Origin: Morella rubra
Lineage: Eukaryota; Streptophyta; Magnoliopsida; Fagales; Myricaceae
Reading direction: 5' to 3'
Assembly (NCBI GenBank): GCA_003952965.2
Contig: CM025856.1
Location: forward strand, 24,437,614 to 24,501,613
Length of the DNA: 64,000 nt
Each line of letters begins with the position of its first letter. Position 1 is the first letter of the stretch. Shown piece after piece: positions 1 through 12,187 of this stretch. Below the pieces are notes generated by a model. That model was given only the letters and a program-made list of their open reading frames with translations, did not search any database and was not told where the DNA came from. The position numbers were made by a program, and so were the translations under genes.

Positions 1-812
1 ACAATTCAACATTTCGCAATAAAAACACCACCTTAATGTCACTAAGGACAGCGTGGTTTTTGCCACAATCATCTAAAGACACTTCTTTAAAACTAGGATG
101 TTTAAAGTCGAAGCAGTCGAGGAAGAGAGGGGAGGGGCTAACGGTTCAGGACAAGTTGTGGGGGAAACAACTTGCTCGAGGTGGGAAAAAAAACAATGTT
201 GTTGCGTACGTGGAAGTCATGTGCTTTGGAATTTTATTAGTATTATCTATGACTCTCTTTGTAACACATGCAATACAATACGCAAGAAATATATAAAATT
301 CTTAAAAAAAAAGGGTGGAGATCGTTGATCTCTTGAAACATTATAAAATCATCACGTTACAATTGATTCTTTGACCAGCCAATTTTCAGAAAAGAGAGCG
401 CAAAGTCGAACGACAAGACTTCTATACTATGGTTTGGTATTTATTTTATTTATTTTTTTGGTTTAAACTTATTATTTATAGATGGAAAAATAAAAAGGAA
501 TCCGACAAGAGATCCTTAGTTTGAACGTATAGGTCGGCGGTCTTAATTAAGCTTATTAAATGTATTAACCAAAAGGTAGGAAGGTTATTTATTGTAAAGT
601 TAGGGCTGATTTCGTTTGACAAGTCTTTTCCATTCACACAGTTGAAATGGGTGATATTTACTTTATTGAAAATAATGGCTTGTGAATGAATTGCTATCTT
701 GTACGGTTATAGCCACTGTCTTCTCGCGAAGATTAGTTATGACCTAATCTGAACATTCGGTATTGGGTGAAAAAGCTATGTTAGTTGCCATTTTTTCACT
801 ATTTTGCTTAAA
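1..812. other. intergenic, no gene recognised
   Basis: AT-rich DNA with no convincing coding region. The short open frames near the left edge show no recognisable domain and no codon pattern that suggests a gene. Nothing else could be assigned. Confidence 0.5.
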
Positions 813-1555
813 AGGGAAAAAAAATAATTTTATCCACAAATTGTTATAGGTGTTGTACTTTACATTATAAATTATCATATTTTAGATATTTCACATATAA
901 ACTATCAATTTCTAACACATTGCACTTTCCATATTTTTATTTTTTTTAAATTTATAGGAAATTGACTTTTTATAAATAAGATGACAATTATACCTTTAAA
1001 CGGAACTTGATCTTCACATGTTACATTATAAACTACCATATTTAAGACATTTCACACATAAACTATCAATCTTTAACACATTGCACCCTCTATCTATTTT
1101 TTTCTTTAAATTTATAGGAAATTGAATTTTTATAAATAAGATGACAATTATACCCTTAAACGGAACTTGATCTTCACAAGATTTTGGGAGTGTTTGTTTG
1201 CCAAAATTTCGGGGAATATTCCCGAAATTTTGGGAATCTTTACTTTATTGAGATTTATTGGAGTTTGTGAAAGGTGAAGTATGTATGTGTAAAAGTTAAA
1301 AATTTTGGAGTGTGTTTGTTTTGTGGAAATTTCCATGCCCCAAAATATTGGGAAAACAAACAGGACCTTTGATTTTTTAAGAATGTAATTGTTATTTCAT
1401 TAATAAAAAATCAATTTCCGTCTTGACAGAAAAAATAGGCGAAGAGTGTAATGTATTAGGGATAGATAGTTTATGGGTGTAATATTTTAAATGTGAAAAT
1501 TTAAGATATAAAGTGTAAAATTAATAATAATTCGGTGAAAAATTGTATTTTCCCT
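813..1555. mobile_element. foldback (MITE-like) element with internal tandem duplication
   Basis: The ends are inverted: AGGGAAAA at the left and TTTTCCCT at the right. The region around 1395-1540 is a diverged reverse complement of the left part (for example the block reading ACATTATAAACTA...TTTCACA). In the left arm a unit of about 160 bp is tandemly duplicated (about 860-1020 and 1021-1180), and each copy ends in AAACGGAACTTGATCTTCACA. No transposase is encoded. No clear target-site duplication was found because the right flank is a long A tract. Confidence 0.6.
1195..1367. mobile_element. short MITE nested in the foldback element
   Basis: Imperfect terminal inverted repeats are built around TGTTTGTTT: TGGGAGTGTTTGTTTGCC at the left, and a right end whose reverse complement reads GGTCCTGTTTGTTTTCC. 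There is no coding capacity. It sits between the two arms of the larger inverted-repeat element, so it probably inserted into it. The general form resembles non-autonomous hAT-like elements, but the superfamily is an inference. Confidence 0.45.
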
Positions 1556-2342
1556 AAAAAAAAAAAAAAAAAAACGCGCTGTGGGTCACAGATTCACAGG
1601 GTCAGTGTACCTTCGGCCACAAGTTATGCCCCATTCAACGGTAATGTATAGAGAGGGCCAAGGAGAGAATCCAAATCCATTCCGCAACAGGGAGAGTATG
1701 AAATAGGTGAAGGTGGTGGGTGAGAGTAGGGACAAATGAGATGGGGGTAGAATTTTTTTGAGTGGCGTCTGCGGTCACGTGGCCGGTGCATCTTTGTTCA
1801 TGCTGCCCACCACTTGTTTGGCCCTTTTACTTTAAGATGAGTGAGAAACCTTGCTATGAAACCGCTAGCGGACTTTGCAAGGCAAAACCCCTCCCTCTCT
1901 CAAAAATGTCCCTATCCCATGCCATTTAAAAGTAAATGCAGGGATTTACAAAAAAAAAAAAAAAAAAGAGAAATCTTGCAATTATGGACTTAAGGAAAAG
2001 ACATAGAGACCCTCGCTTCTGTCTTTCCGCCGTGGTCTAAAATCCATCAGCTAATTGTCTCACTTCCGCCTTCCGGAGCAGATGCTGGTAAATTGGTAAT
2101 TTCGATATGCACTGTAACTCTAATATGGAGGTCTCACAATAGACGTCCTTGTGAGAATATTCTGAGTTCTAACGTTGTTGGTTTTGATTTTCCTAATATA
2201 TTGTCTTCTTCATTTAAAAGCTGGTTTTATCTGTCGTGGACTTTTTGTGAGTTTTTTTGTTGTTGTGTAAATAGATTTTCTTATTATACAGTCTTTTGTA
2301 ATATCATTCTAAAATCAGGTATTTTTGTTAGCATGCACGAGA
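1556..2342. other. upstream region of the GRF gene
   Basis: Intergenic DNA between the foldback element and the GRF promoter. It has A tracts at about 1555-1575 and 1950-1966 and no recognisable gene. It presumably contains distal promoter sequence of the downstream GRF gene. Confidence 0.4.
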
Positions 2343-2414
2343 TATAAAAGAGAGAGTACTTAGCATGAACTTTGTCCGGTCAGTTTCTTTGCCCACTAGT
2401 TCCTCCCACCCGCG

Positions 2415-2446
<32 letters not shown>

Positions 2447-2638
2447 CAATTATTTTAACTTTCTCAAAACATCAACTCAATAAAAACCAGTGTGGTTTTC
2501 AGTTTCAGCTTAAGCTTATCACCGAGCCCTTAAAATGCGTCTCCACACAACCTCTCATGTCTCTTTCTCTCTTGCCACTGATCCAATGTTTCATGGCTTC
2601 AGCTTAGTTGTTGTGTAAGTTCTGGTGGGCTTTCCCAG
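2343..2638 (+). promoter_or_regulatory. TATA box and 5' leader of the GRF gene, with CT repeat and uORF
   Basis: A good TATA box (TATAAAAG) lies at 2343-2350. It is followed by a pyrimidine-rich leader with a CT microsatellite at about 2424-2447, a common layout in plant 5' UTRs. Upstream ATGs occur in the leader. One opens a 27-codon uORF (2535-2618) that ends 20 nt before the GRF start codon. The transcription start (about 2375) is inferred from the TATA position. Confidence 0.6.
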
Positions 2639-5600
2639 ATGGATTTTGGGTTGGTGGGTTTCGATGGGTTCCTGGGTTCAGACACTGGCTTTTCTTCTCT
2701 TGCTTCAGATCCTGAGACAAAGCAGAGGTGGTACGGAGCAGGGTTCCTCAAGCAGGAGAGATCTGTCCCCTCTGAAGATGACTGGAGGAGCTCAAAGCTG
2801 GCTAAGACTGATGACTTCTCAACCTCCAAGGCGATGCTGCTTCAGCAAAAAAACGCTTTGCTAAGATCTAATAACACTCTCTTCTCTGATGGTCAGCAAC
2901 AACAGCAAATGTTGAGCTTTTCTTCTCCCAAATCAGAACCTCTCGTAGGGGAAAAGAACTCTCAGAATGCCACATTACCTTACTTTCACCACGCGTTATC
3001 TGCTTATAGTAGAAATACAGGTACATATTCAGAACTTTTAAGGTTGTATTTATGGAGGGTCTGGAGCATCATACGGGGGAACTGAAAGTGAAGCGTCATT
3101 GTATTATGTATATCACTTGGACAGTTAAGTGGGGAAGCAGGCACTTGCATGGATCTTTAGATTTATCAGATGGGTTTCGGTGTTTGTTTTTGGCTTAATG
3201 TTTGATTCGGGTGATGGAAACGTTGGGTATGTATGTTAGCTAAAGATGGTTGTTATTGGCTGCTTGGGTTTTGGTTCCCATCTACCGGTGGAGCGTCTTT
3301 TCAAGGAAATCTTCGAGTGGTCTCTCTGCTTTGGGTCTTGTCGAGAAAAAAAAAAGAGTGCAACCTTTATTCTTCTCTCTTAAAATTTATGTCACCTGTT
3401 TCTGGGGGATGGGTTTTTGTAATATTCTGACACAGTGGACTAGTGGGCACAAAAGAAGAAAATATCCAGGAAGCCAGGCTAGAAAGAACTATGAGAGCAA
3501 GAAAAGCCCCATTTTTCGGTTCAGATTCCTTTTATCCTGCGATTTTTCGTTTCTTTTTTGGTTCTCTTCTTTATTTGGATCCTATAAATTTGTTCTTTCC
3601 AGTTATCACGGACACTAGTTTTGGATCGCCGTAGACTCCTGAGAAAATTGCAGTTTTAATTTTCCACCCCTTTCTGCGCTTTTTTTTTCCTATTTCTTTC
3701 TTCGACTATGGCTACAGATTTTGTTGACTCCTTGCTATGAATGGCCTGCAGATCTTGGCTCCTATCCTGTCTTAATCTTGCTTTCTTACATTGATTTGTC
3801 TGCCCTTGTCTGGTTTTTTTTTTAGGCTATAACTCCGGGAGCTTGAATGGTGCAAGTATGCATGGTGTTTTAGCTGGAGCCCGCGGGCCATTCACTCCAT
3901 CTCAATGGATGGAGCTTGAACAACAGGCTTTGATCTACAAATACATCACTGCAAATATGCCTGTACCATCTAACCTGCTTATCCCCATTAGAAAAGCCCT
4001 TGATTCCGCTGGGTTCTCTAGTTTTCCAGGGGGCCTTCTGAGACCCAATACATGTAAGTTTTATCTGTTCCGTTTAGCAAATTACAAAGCAATGTTTTGT
4101 CTGTTCCGTCAATCAAATTGACAAAAACAAGATTTGCGAAGTTTTCTCAAGTCGCGTTTGATAAATAATTGCTGCATGTGCCCCCCAACCTCTTTTCTCT
4201 GAGCACGCGTGTGTTTATGACAACTGAGAGGGGTTTAACTGTTGTAGTACTGTTTTTCTAATTCCTACTACTGTGAGGATGAATGTCAATTGTTTCACAC
4301 TGTTACTTGGCCCTAGATGCCAGAGACCACTGTTCATTTAAGCTGAAGTCTGGGCACTACTAGATCTTAGTCCGGGAATAAAAGAAAGTTCTGAATATAT
4401 TCTTATCATTGAGTTACTTGATTGTTTTAAGTGGTTTTACTAATATTCGTATGACTATTTATCTCTCCCTTGATTTTGAATGCTTTTGTATATTTTATGT
4501 ATGAAGTGGGATGGGGTTCTTTCCATCTGGGATTCTCCAACAACACCGATCCTGAACCCGGTAGGTGTCGAAGGACCGATGGGAAGAAATGGCGGTGCTC
4601 TAGAGATGCTGTTGCCGATCAGAAATATTGTGAGAGGCACATGAACAGGGGCCGCCATCGTTCAAGAAAGCCTGTGGAAGGCCAAAGTGGCCATGCCAGC
4701 ACCGGGACCAGCACCAGCAGCGGCAATACCTCAAAGCTGATAAATATTGCTTCATCCCAATCAGCCCCAGCGGTGGTGGTGCCAAGTGGGGGCTGCGGCG
4801 TGTCCAACAGCCTCACCACTGCGCACCAGCAACTCAATAACTTACAGCCTGGTGCATCTAATCCTCCTGTGGCCACCACAATCAACAGGTGAGGATATTT
4901 GCAGTCTCTAATGCCATCTAAATTGCTTGCCCTTTTGGCATCTATTCCGTGAAAGAGTTCTCCATCATCGAAATTGGTGTGTTAGTGTGGCATATTACAT
5001 TGGTTACTCTTAGCTCTTTGTTCTATGGTCGGAAAGTATATAATCCTAGAAGTGTCCTAACTTTCTTTTTGGCAGGATCTTTACATTTTTTTTGAAGTTT
5101 GTATTACTCATAAAAATCAAGGGTATGACGGTTTGGTAAATGGTAATTTCTCGTGCAGGATGTTTTTCGAGAAAGAGAATATGGGTGAAAGAACGCAAGA
5201 TACACCCAGTCTCTCCAAGGTCTCGCCCTCCATTGACCATAAACCAAGAGAGAACTCGTTCGTGATTCAAAAACAGCAAATCTCATATGAAGAATCCTCT
5301 AGGACCATGTTTGGGCTAGTCCCTTCTGATTCCCTCCTCAACCCTTCACATAAAAGCTCTAGTGTAATAAACTGCGCTTCGCAGGAGCTGCGCGATAGAG
5401 GAACCGAATCACAACAATCTCTTCGCCACTTCATTAATGACTGGCCTAAAACCCAATCTGATCGCTCGACCATCTCCTGGCCTGAGCTTGACTTGCAGTC
5501 AGACAGGACCCAGCTATCAATTTCAATTCCCTTGGCTTCCTCAGATTTCATCTCAACCACTTCCTCTTCCTCCAATGAGAAACTCACACTGTCGCCACTC

Positions 5601-5939
5601 AGACTGTCTCGTGAGCTGGACCCTGTAAGGATGGGTTTGGGAGTTGGTAGTGTCCTTGATGAACCCAAGCAAAGGCAAGCAAATTGGATTCCGATCTCTT
5701 GGGAAACTTCCATGGGTGGTCCTCTTGGAGAGGTTTTGCATAGGAGTAACAGTGCAGGAGACTGCAAGAATGCATCCGCGCTTAACCTTATGACTACGGG
5801 CTGGGACAGTAGCCCTCCTATAGGATCATCACCAACTGGGGTCCTGCAGAAGACCACTTTCGGTTCTCTTTCTAACAGCAGTGCAGGGAGCAGCCCGAGA
5901 GCGGACAATCACAAGGCACTTGAAGGTGCTAGCCAGTAA
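2639..5939 (+). CDS. growth-regulating factor (GRF) transcription factor, GRF1/2-like
   Basis: Plant-specific transcription factor that promotes cell proliferation in leaves and acts with GIF co-activators in the nucleus. Coding exons by GT-AG junctions: 2639-3020, 3826-4053, 4507-4888, 5159-5939, which give 590 aa in one continuous frame. The QLQ domain (GIF binding) lies at about residues 149-185 with the motif [13 protein letters not shown]. The WRC domain (DNA binding) starts near residue 218 with [17 protein letters not shown] and has a basic tail. The C-terminal half is Ser-rich and contains GGPLGEVL near residue 515 and a later TGVLQK motif, as in larger GRF1/2-type proteins. Exon 3 carries a miR396 target site. 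The start ATG is the first one in frame with the QLQ exon after the leader. The family call is certain; assignment to the GRF1/2 subgroup is by motif. Confidence 0.95.
4659..4679 (+). promoter_or_regulatory. miR396 target site in the GRF WRC exon
   Basis: The 21 nt at this position, just after the codons for the GRHRSRKP part of the WRC domain, match the conserved GRF site that miR396 cleaves (core TTCAAGAAAGCCTGTGG). The site includes the usual single-base bulge region. No disruption is visible, so this GRF should be under miR396 control like most members of the family. Confidence 0.85.
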
Positions 5940-7960
5940 AGGTCCACTTGGTCTGTCTACTTAGAAACTGTTCGGCGATGCTTAGAAAAAATGAATTCAA
6001 TCTGTGCTGAGGGACGTGTTGAGAGTGAAATTTTCGGAGTTTCAGTTTGTCTGTAAACCTTTTTAATTTCTGTATCTTTTTCTGTCTTTTGGCTCTACAA
6101 TTTGGGTTTCGTGGGTGTTACTTGATAATGACTTCCACCATTCAGATTTCGGTGCACATGTTTGGTAAGATATGTTGTTTTCCAATCTGGTTGGTAGGAC
6201 ACTGTTGAATGGACTGTAAGGTCTAACTCCAATCAGGGTTCTGATGTCTACATATCTGACATTCACAAAGTAGGAACATTTTTGCTCTAGTTACATTGGT
6301 CATCTAACATTAGCTTCAGTTTTGGAAATGGCACGGCAGTGCCTGCCCCAGCTAGTTTCGCTCTCTGAGTTAAGCCACTAAGGCAAATGTGAATTTAGGT
6401 AGCTTCGTTATCTAGGACGTACCCAACATGGAGTCTCAATAGTCAAATATTATTGATCAACGAAGAAAGCAAATAGAAGTGTCTCCTCACCGAGTCTAGG
6501 TAGTCATTTAGCTGATGCAAATTAGTGCTTGGAAATTATTCTGTGTAATTTAGTGCAAGGGCCGATTCTCACACCTGATTTGCATTCAATCTTGTGAACC
6601 TGTTTAAGATTTGATCAGTTTGTAACGATCAGAACTGGCGAGTCACCACGAAAACCGTTGAATCAATCACTAACCAGCTTCCAAAACAGGCCGGCAGCAG
6701 GTCCTGAAGAACTCATACCTTACAATATATTATGCTCTGCAGAGGCGACTCACCCGTAAATGAGATATTCCTTATCAAGACTGATATCCCATTATTTAGA
6801 ACCTTAAATCAATATTTTTTTGTTGTTGTCAAATCTCCTCATGTTTCACTCTTGAAGTGTCCTTGTCAATGTCGCTAATCTTTTGCTTTTATGGTCCTAG
6901 AAGCCCATCTTAAACCCCTCTTCCCTCAGTACCATTTTCTATTTTCTTGTTTTATCTTTATTTATTTTTACTTATTCTTGCTTCAATTCCTGTTAACCGA
7001 TGCAAGGGGAATTTCCTGTCCAAGTGTGGTTCTGTGGCGCCATTCTTCTAATGAGCAAGCTTCATAGCAGAGAATTACTCAGGTCTCTGATCTTTGAAAT
7101 TTGAAAAGCCTTGGGTTGAAAGGTTGATCAACATCCTCTAAAAAAGCAACAAAAGGTAAGAAGTTTGAAACCACAAACATATCATGAAGCCACATTGATC
7201 AACTGACACCTTCTACCCATAGATCTCATCTCAATTAACATTCAGAGAAAACAAACGCCGCGTGTGAAAATTTGGCAAAAGCTGATGACGGTTTTAATTA
7301 GAATAGGGATCTTGGATTCAAAGGTCCAAATAAAAAAGAAACCAGTGAAATACACTAGAAAGACACAAAACGCAAACTGTGTTGAACAAAAATTGGAAGA
7401 ATATGGAGGCGTGCGTAACCCTGACTTATATGGGATCATCCAACTCAAACCGGGGCTTTAAACGCCACCCTTATCAATATAAGGAGATGGCAGAGCACAA
7501 AGGCAATACTAGTGAACTGCCCTGTGAATATCAAATTCAACTCCTGTAAAATGTTCAGCAAGAACAACAAATTAGGCAGCTTTGAAACATAAATCATTCG
7601 CCCCTCTACTTAATTTCGATTTGGAAAAAAAAAAAAAAAAAAAATCTCAAACCGAATAATCGAGAAACTTATTCAGAATATAATTAGTGATGAAACGATC
7701 AAAGTAAAACGTATCATTCTGAAAGTGCAGAGACCGGGTGGTGCTCATATTCTATGGGTGTAAACGTGTCTGTCATGCCATGGCAGTAGCATTCAGAACG
7801 AGGAATTTTTATAATCATCGCAACCGACCCGAATAATTGCACATCAGGAAAAAGAATCGAGAATTGTTAAAAAACCCCTAAATTCGTAGAACTGGAACCG
7901 AGAGGGAATAAAGAGGAAGAACCGGTTCTGTGGTGCGCCGCGCAGAGCATTGCTTGTACT
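5940..7960. other. GRF 3' flank and intergenic DNA
   Basis: The first 200-400 bases after the GRF stop are probably 3' UTR; no single poly(A) signal stands out. From about 6300 onward I see no ORF with domain content. An A20-type tract lies at 7626-7643, and a short hairpin with an 8-bp perfect stem (TTCAGAAT / ATTCTGAA) lies near 7673-7724. Confidence 0.4.
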
Positions 7961-7978
7961 TTGAAACTTACTGGCCTC

Positions 7979-8300
7979 GCTTATATATAAAGAAAAAGGA
8001 AATAAGCTAGTCTCGCTAGATTCACAAACCCTAGCCGCGCGCTTGCCTGAATTCTACTTGAGTCGAGTTGTTACGAACTTGCATATGTTAAGTGGGTTCA
8101 GTTAAATAGGCTCGACCCGATTTGTTACAGTTAGGCCCATTTCTGGGCACGTCCAGTTACTTTGAAGACAAATTTGATAGCGTGATCGCTAATCAACAGA
8201 AATGTTTGATATTTAAAAATCGAGCCTGGCTATTGGGCCTGGCTGATTAAACTTTAATGATGACATTGCCCAGTTTTAACCAAACATCTGGCCCACCCAA
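7979..8300 (-). promoter_or_regulatory. telo-box / site II / TATA promoter-like cluster without an ORF
   Basis: From right to left there are three site II type motifs (GGCCCA at 8290-8295, TGGGCC at 8234-8239, GGCCCA at 8134-8139), a telo box (AAACCCTA, 8026-8033) and a TATA-like palindrome TTATATATAA at 7981-7990. In plants this combination is typical of ribosomal-protein, snoRNA and other translation-machinery genes. The order implies transcription to the left. The minus strand below 7960 has only very short ORFs (27 codons at most near the start), so the transcript may be non-coding. The RNA product was not identified. Confidence 0.4.
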
Positions 8301-10730
8301 CTATTACACCTCAGCTGAAATTGTCCATAACTTTATTGAGTTTTGCTAGAAAACAGTGAAAATTAGAATTTCATATCTGTCGGTGAAAAAGCGAATTGAG
8401 ATGACTTTTATATTTTATTGTAATGGCAATAGTTGATTTTGGAAATTTTTTATTATTATTTTATTGACTAGTTAATTATGTTTACAAATGAGAATTTTAG
8501 ATTCGGGGACAAATCATTACGACGACATGACGTGTTCCGAAAATCGAAATAGATCCCTTTCCGGTCTCTTGATAGATGTGGATTCAGGTTTAAACAACAA
8601 GCTTTACTCGATGCAACAGCAATTGATTAAGCTAAGCGTAGTATTTGGCCTTTTAAATCCAAAGCTGATAGGCACAATGCTGCCTGGCTAGATTTTCCAT
8701 GAAGGGTGGGCACAGGAACAATCTAACGTATACTCTTGTTTATCTACTGGTCAATTGCTTGAGATAGCAGCTAGCACTCCATATGTATCGTTTTCCTAAT
8801 TTGCTGTCTTCGGTTCGCCAGGCGATGAAGGATACTCTTCTGGATTTAAATCTTCAGATAGGACGATTGATCACCTGATTCGTGTGTTAAGTACTAGAAC
8901 AGTTATCGAAGGGAAAACTTTATACAAAAGCTTTTTGTGTCCAAGGTGAGTAGGCTGCTGGCTGTTTAAGATCTTACGCTTTCTTTCTAGCCAGGGGCTA
9001 AGGGTTTTTTATAGGTTGCACGACAGAACTCCTTACCAAACCTAATCCAGATCATACTCAATTGCTGCATATCTAAGCTTCTATTTTTATTGCCCATAAA
9101 GAAAAAGAGAAATTTCTATAATTATCATTATCAGTAGTCTCTTATAAATCTAGGAGTTTTTAATATATTATTTTTTGAAGAAAGTACGCCGCCGCCCCTG
9201 GTAGTCTGGTACGTATTAAATTAATCTTATTTTGTTTACACATTTTTCATACAATTTTTGATTCAGCCATATCGGTGCACGTCCATCTGTAAAATATAAG
9301 TAATATTCGTGTGTTATTGTAATTCCGGCAGTTTTTTTTAAGACCAAGCTAACGAACAATTCTTGATAAAATTACTGTTGAAGTCCCTTAATTTCTGAGA
9401 CCAAACGAGTATACATATATTGATGCTTTATATAGATCTGGGTAACCCAAAATTTTGGCTTGATCGGCCGGTTTTACTTAATTATTTATCTTAATCCAGA
9501 GGATATGGGCGCTAATATCCACCTTAATTTTAACCCTAATTAGCTAGAAGCCATCCCTCAGCCGGCTGGTCTGGTATCTCATCACGAAATTGCTGAAATT
9601 GGCACGACATGGTTGATTGACTCCTTGACAATCCTGGCTACCTTAAATATACGTGAAATTGATTCACGCATGCAGACACATGATCTCAGGCTTAAATACG
9701 TCCAATGCCAATGGGAGTTGGCATATTATATTTCAATGCCATGTACAAGCTTAAATAAAATATTGGTGAGGGATCATTTTCTGGAAAATTCAAGAGTAGA
9801 CGAAATCCACTACCAGATATATAAAAATGAAAGATCATTTACCATGAAGAGAGAGGCCTTCGAATGAAAGGTACAAGCTACCTTGTAAAATCCAAGGTAT
9901 ATTTTTTGATCGGAATCCTCTCATCAATCTCTTACTTAATTAGATGTTCTAATTTAAAGAGAAGAAAAATTGCATAGAAGGAGCATATAATATTGAAATT
10001 TTCTAACTCATCGCCATAGTCCCAGATATATATCACATGCTTATTGAGGTCCTATATATATGGTCTACATTTCTTTATTTCCTTGTTGGTAATTGTTTAC
10101 TAATGACTAGATTGGTGCAGCCTTTTAGGAACTGGTTTAAATAACACATCTAAAGAAAGACGCGTCCAATTCATATAAGAGCTATAAATTACAATGAAAT
10201 AGCAATTAGTTATGTCGACCAGTGTTTTGATCCATTTTTTCTGTAGCCAGAAAGCAAGAATCTCAGACCTTGACAGGTAATACACGTTGTTGAATAATGT
10301 GAAATATAATTATTATGGCCCATCAGTATATAAGTACTACTTTTCATCGATGAGGCCCAGAATAATTCATCGACCAGAAACTGGTCAACAGTAATATTCC
10401 TCAATCTCCGGCCTGAACAGCGACCTGAAAATATTTTCTTTTGCCCTTGCGGATGTCCGGCGTGAGCGTATGCATGAAGCCATGGTGTCCGATTAGGCTA
10501 ATGCCAGGATCCACCATTCGTCCGATGAAATTTTTAGCAACATTTAGCTATTCCCTTTAACTTCTTTGGCAACTTTTGTACGTTTCTCGTGACGTAAAAT
10601 GCGTAAGAAGACGGTGTCATTTCTCCCATTATTTTATTGTCCCTAGTCCCGTATTTTTTGTTTGCAAGCTAACAACCTTAAATAATAAGCTATAGTAGCC
10701 GTTGCAAAGCGTAAAAGCAAATTCTCATGC
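8301..10730. other. intergenic, no gene recognised
   Basis: AT-rich DNA with scattered short open frames (for example around 8488-8691 and 9613-9867) that show no family signature. No repeat boundaries could be fixed. Confidence 0.4.
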
Positions 10731-10735
10731 AGCTC

Positions 10736-10746
10736 TATTTATAAGA
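10736..10746 (+). promoter_or_regulatory. TATA-like box of the first small paralogue
   Basis: TATTTATAAG lies about 60 nt upstream of the ATG at 10804, a suitable distance for a short 5' UTR. Upstream at about 10440-10730 there is no competing feature. Confidence 0.45.
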
Positions 10747-10803
10747 TTTAACATTTAACAAGCAAAATTGTCTTTGTATACATCCGGCCGCCACCCGAGC
10801 GCC

Positions 10804-11283
10804 ATGCTGCAGAGGAAATTTTACCGGAGTGAGGTTTGCACTAAACCGACTGTACCTTTCTCATGGGAGGTCAAACCTGGTGTCTGCAAGTTCACAGATG
10901 AAGCCTCTAGATCCGTTAAAGAGCATCTTACATCGGCTAAGCTACGACCTCCTCCTTCCACGTTAACCACTAGGTCCACTACCAGCATGGATGATTCGCA
11001 TGTCTCTAGCTCGTGTCTGTCATGCGCGCCGCAGCCTTCGATGAGAAGTCCTTCTTTCAGAATGGCAGTTAGGAAGGAGGACGACCCTTTTCTGGCAGCT
11101 TACAAGAGCTGCACAGCGAGCCCTGCTACTCATAGATCATCTGTTATCAAAGAAAGAAATGTTGGGTTTGGTAAGAGAAAGAGCATGCACTTTCTGCCCG
11201 GCAAGTACTCATTCCCGGTTAGTACTGAAGGTAATCCAGTGAGATTACTCTCTTGGTTTGCAAGATCAAGTGAGAGAAAATGA
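10804..11283 (+). CDS. small plant protein of unknown function (DUF688-like), paralogue 1
   Basis: Intronless, 159 aa. The first true ATG is at 10804; the open frame extends upstream only through a TTG. Residues near the N terminus read TVPFSWEVKPGVCK, followed by a Pro-rich LRPPPS patch, a second Pro-containing block and a conserved DDPFLAAYKSCTAS motif in the middle, then a basic C-terminal third. These PFSWE.KPG and DPFLAAYK.CT motifs are shared with the gene at 15917-16384 and with a plant family that I believe is DUF688; the family name is from memory. No signal peptide or membrane segment is seen. The function is unknown. Confidence 0.75.
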   Translation: MLQRKFYRSEVCTKPTVPFSWEVKPGVCKFTDEASRSVKEHLTSAKLRPPPSTLTTRSTTSMDDSHVSSSCLSCAPQPSMRSPSFRMAVRKEDDPFLAAYKSCTASPATHRSSVIKERNVGFGKRKSMHFLPGKYSFPVSTEGNPVRLLSWFARSSERK

Positions 11284-12121
11284 ACGATGGCTTCAATATC
11301 TGTGAACAGTGGCAAAACTAGGATGGAAATCTATGGACATCGAACTTTAAAGGCGAAATGACAAGAAATTTTTTTTTTTTTTTCATAATACAAAAAATTG
11401 TCTTAGAGTTACAATGTTGAAAATTAAGTACTAAAAATATTAAAAATATTAGAATACATGTACCGTACTATGTACTGCAACTTAAAGATGATAATTGTAT
11501 CCTACGATTTTGCATCCTACTCTAGTGGAAAACCATATACCGGTTGTTCTTTAACAGCACCAATTTTTTCAACACTAGGTTTCCAACACTAACACACTCT
11601 CTCTCTCTCATCCCTTAAATCTAAGAATTTTGAAGTAGAGTAGTGTTCATCTGTAGTGGTATTTTACTCATGTTCGTTCTTGCATGTGAGTACTTTCAAT
11701 AACTACAATAATAAATAAATTAAAAATCCAATTTGATTCAGGCGTTGAATTCCCAGTTCAACAAAGGCATGCCCTTTTTTTTCTCTCTCTTTTCCCAGTT
11801 CAAGTACCCTATACCTGCACATCCATAGCTTTCTTCTACTATTCTCCTTTCCCTATTGTAAGCTCTATACTACTTGTTCTATAACTAGCTAGATGTGAAC
11901 GCATATCATCTTTATCTTCAGTCTTGAAAGGAAAAATAAAAAATGACATTTCCCTATTAACATCCCCGCCCAATATAAAACTCTAGTTGGCCCGGGCCAA
12001 CTAATGATTAAAAAAAAAGAAAAAAGAAAGAATTACATATAAAATTTCTTTTGAGCGGACAAATGGGTATCGTTCCGCCATTGTCTGCGAAGCTCGACTA
12101 AGTTTGAAATGTATCGAGGCT

Positions 12122-12187
<66 letters not shown>

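Noticed and set aside
36..328. Overlapping short open frames at the left edge
   Set aside because: They overlap in two frames, lack domain features, and lie in AT-rich intergenic DNA.
5267..5908. Long minus-strand frame opposite GRF exon 4
   Set aside because: It is the antisense shadow of the Ser-rich GRF exon, and its composition follows from the sense codons.
7681..7724. C/D snoRNA suggested by GTGATGA and CTGA boxes
   Set aside because: The boxes are only about 30 nt apart, too close for a normal C/D snoRNA with guide sequences; it is more likely a chance hairpin.
10768..10803. Upstream extension of the first DUF688-like gene
   Set aside because: The extension starts at TTG; the first ATG in frame is at 10804, and the conserved region begins after it.
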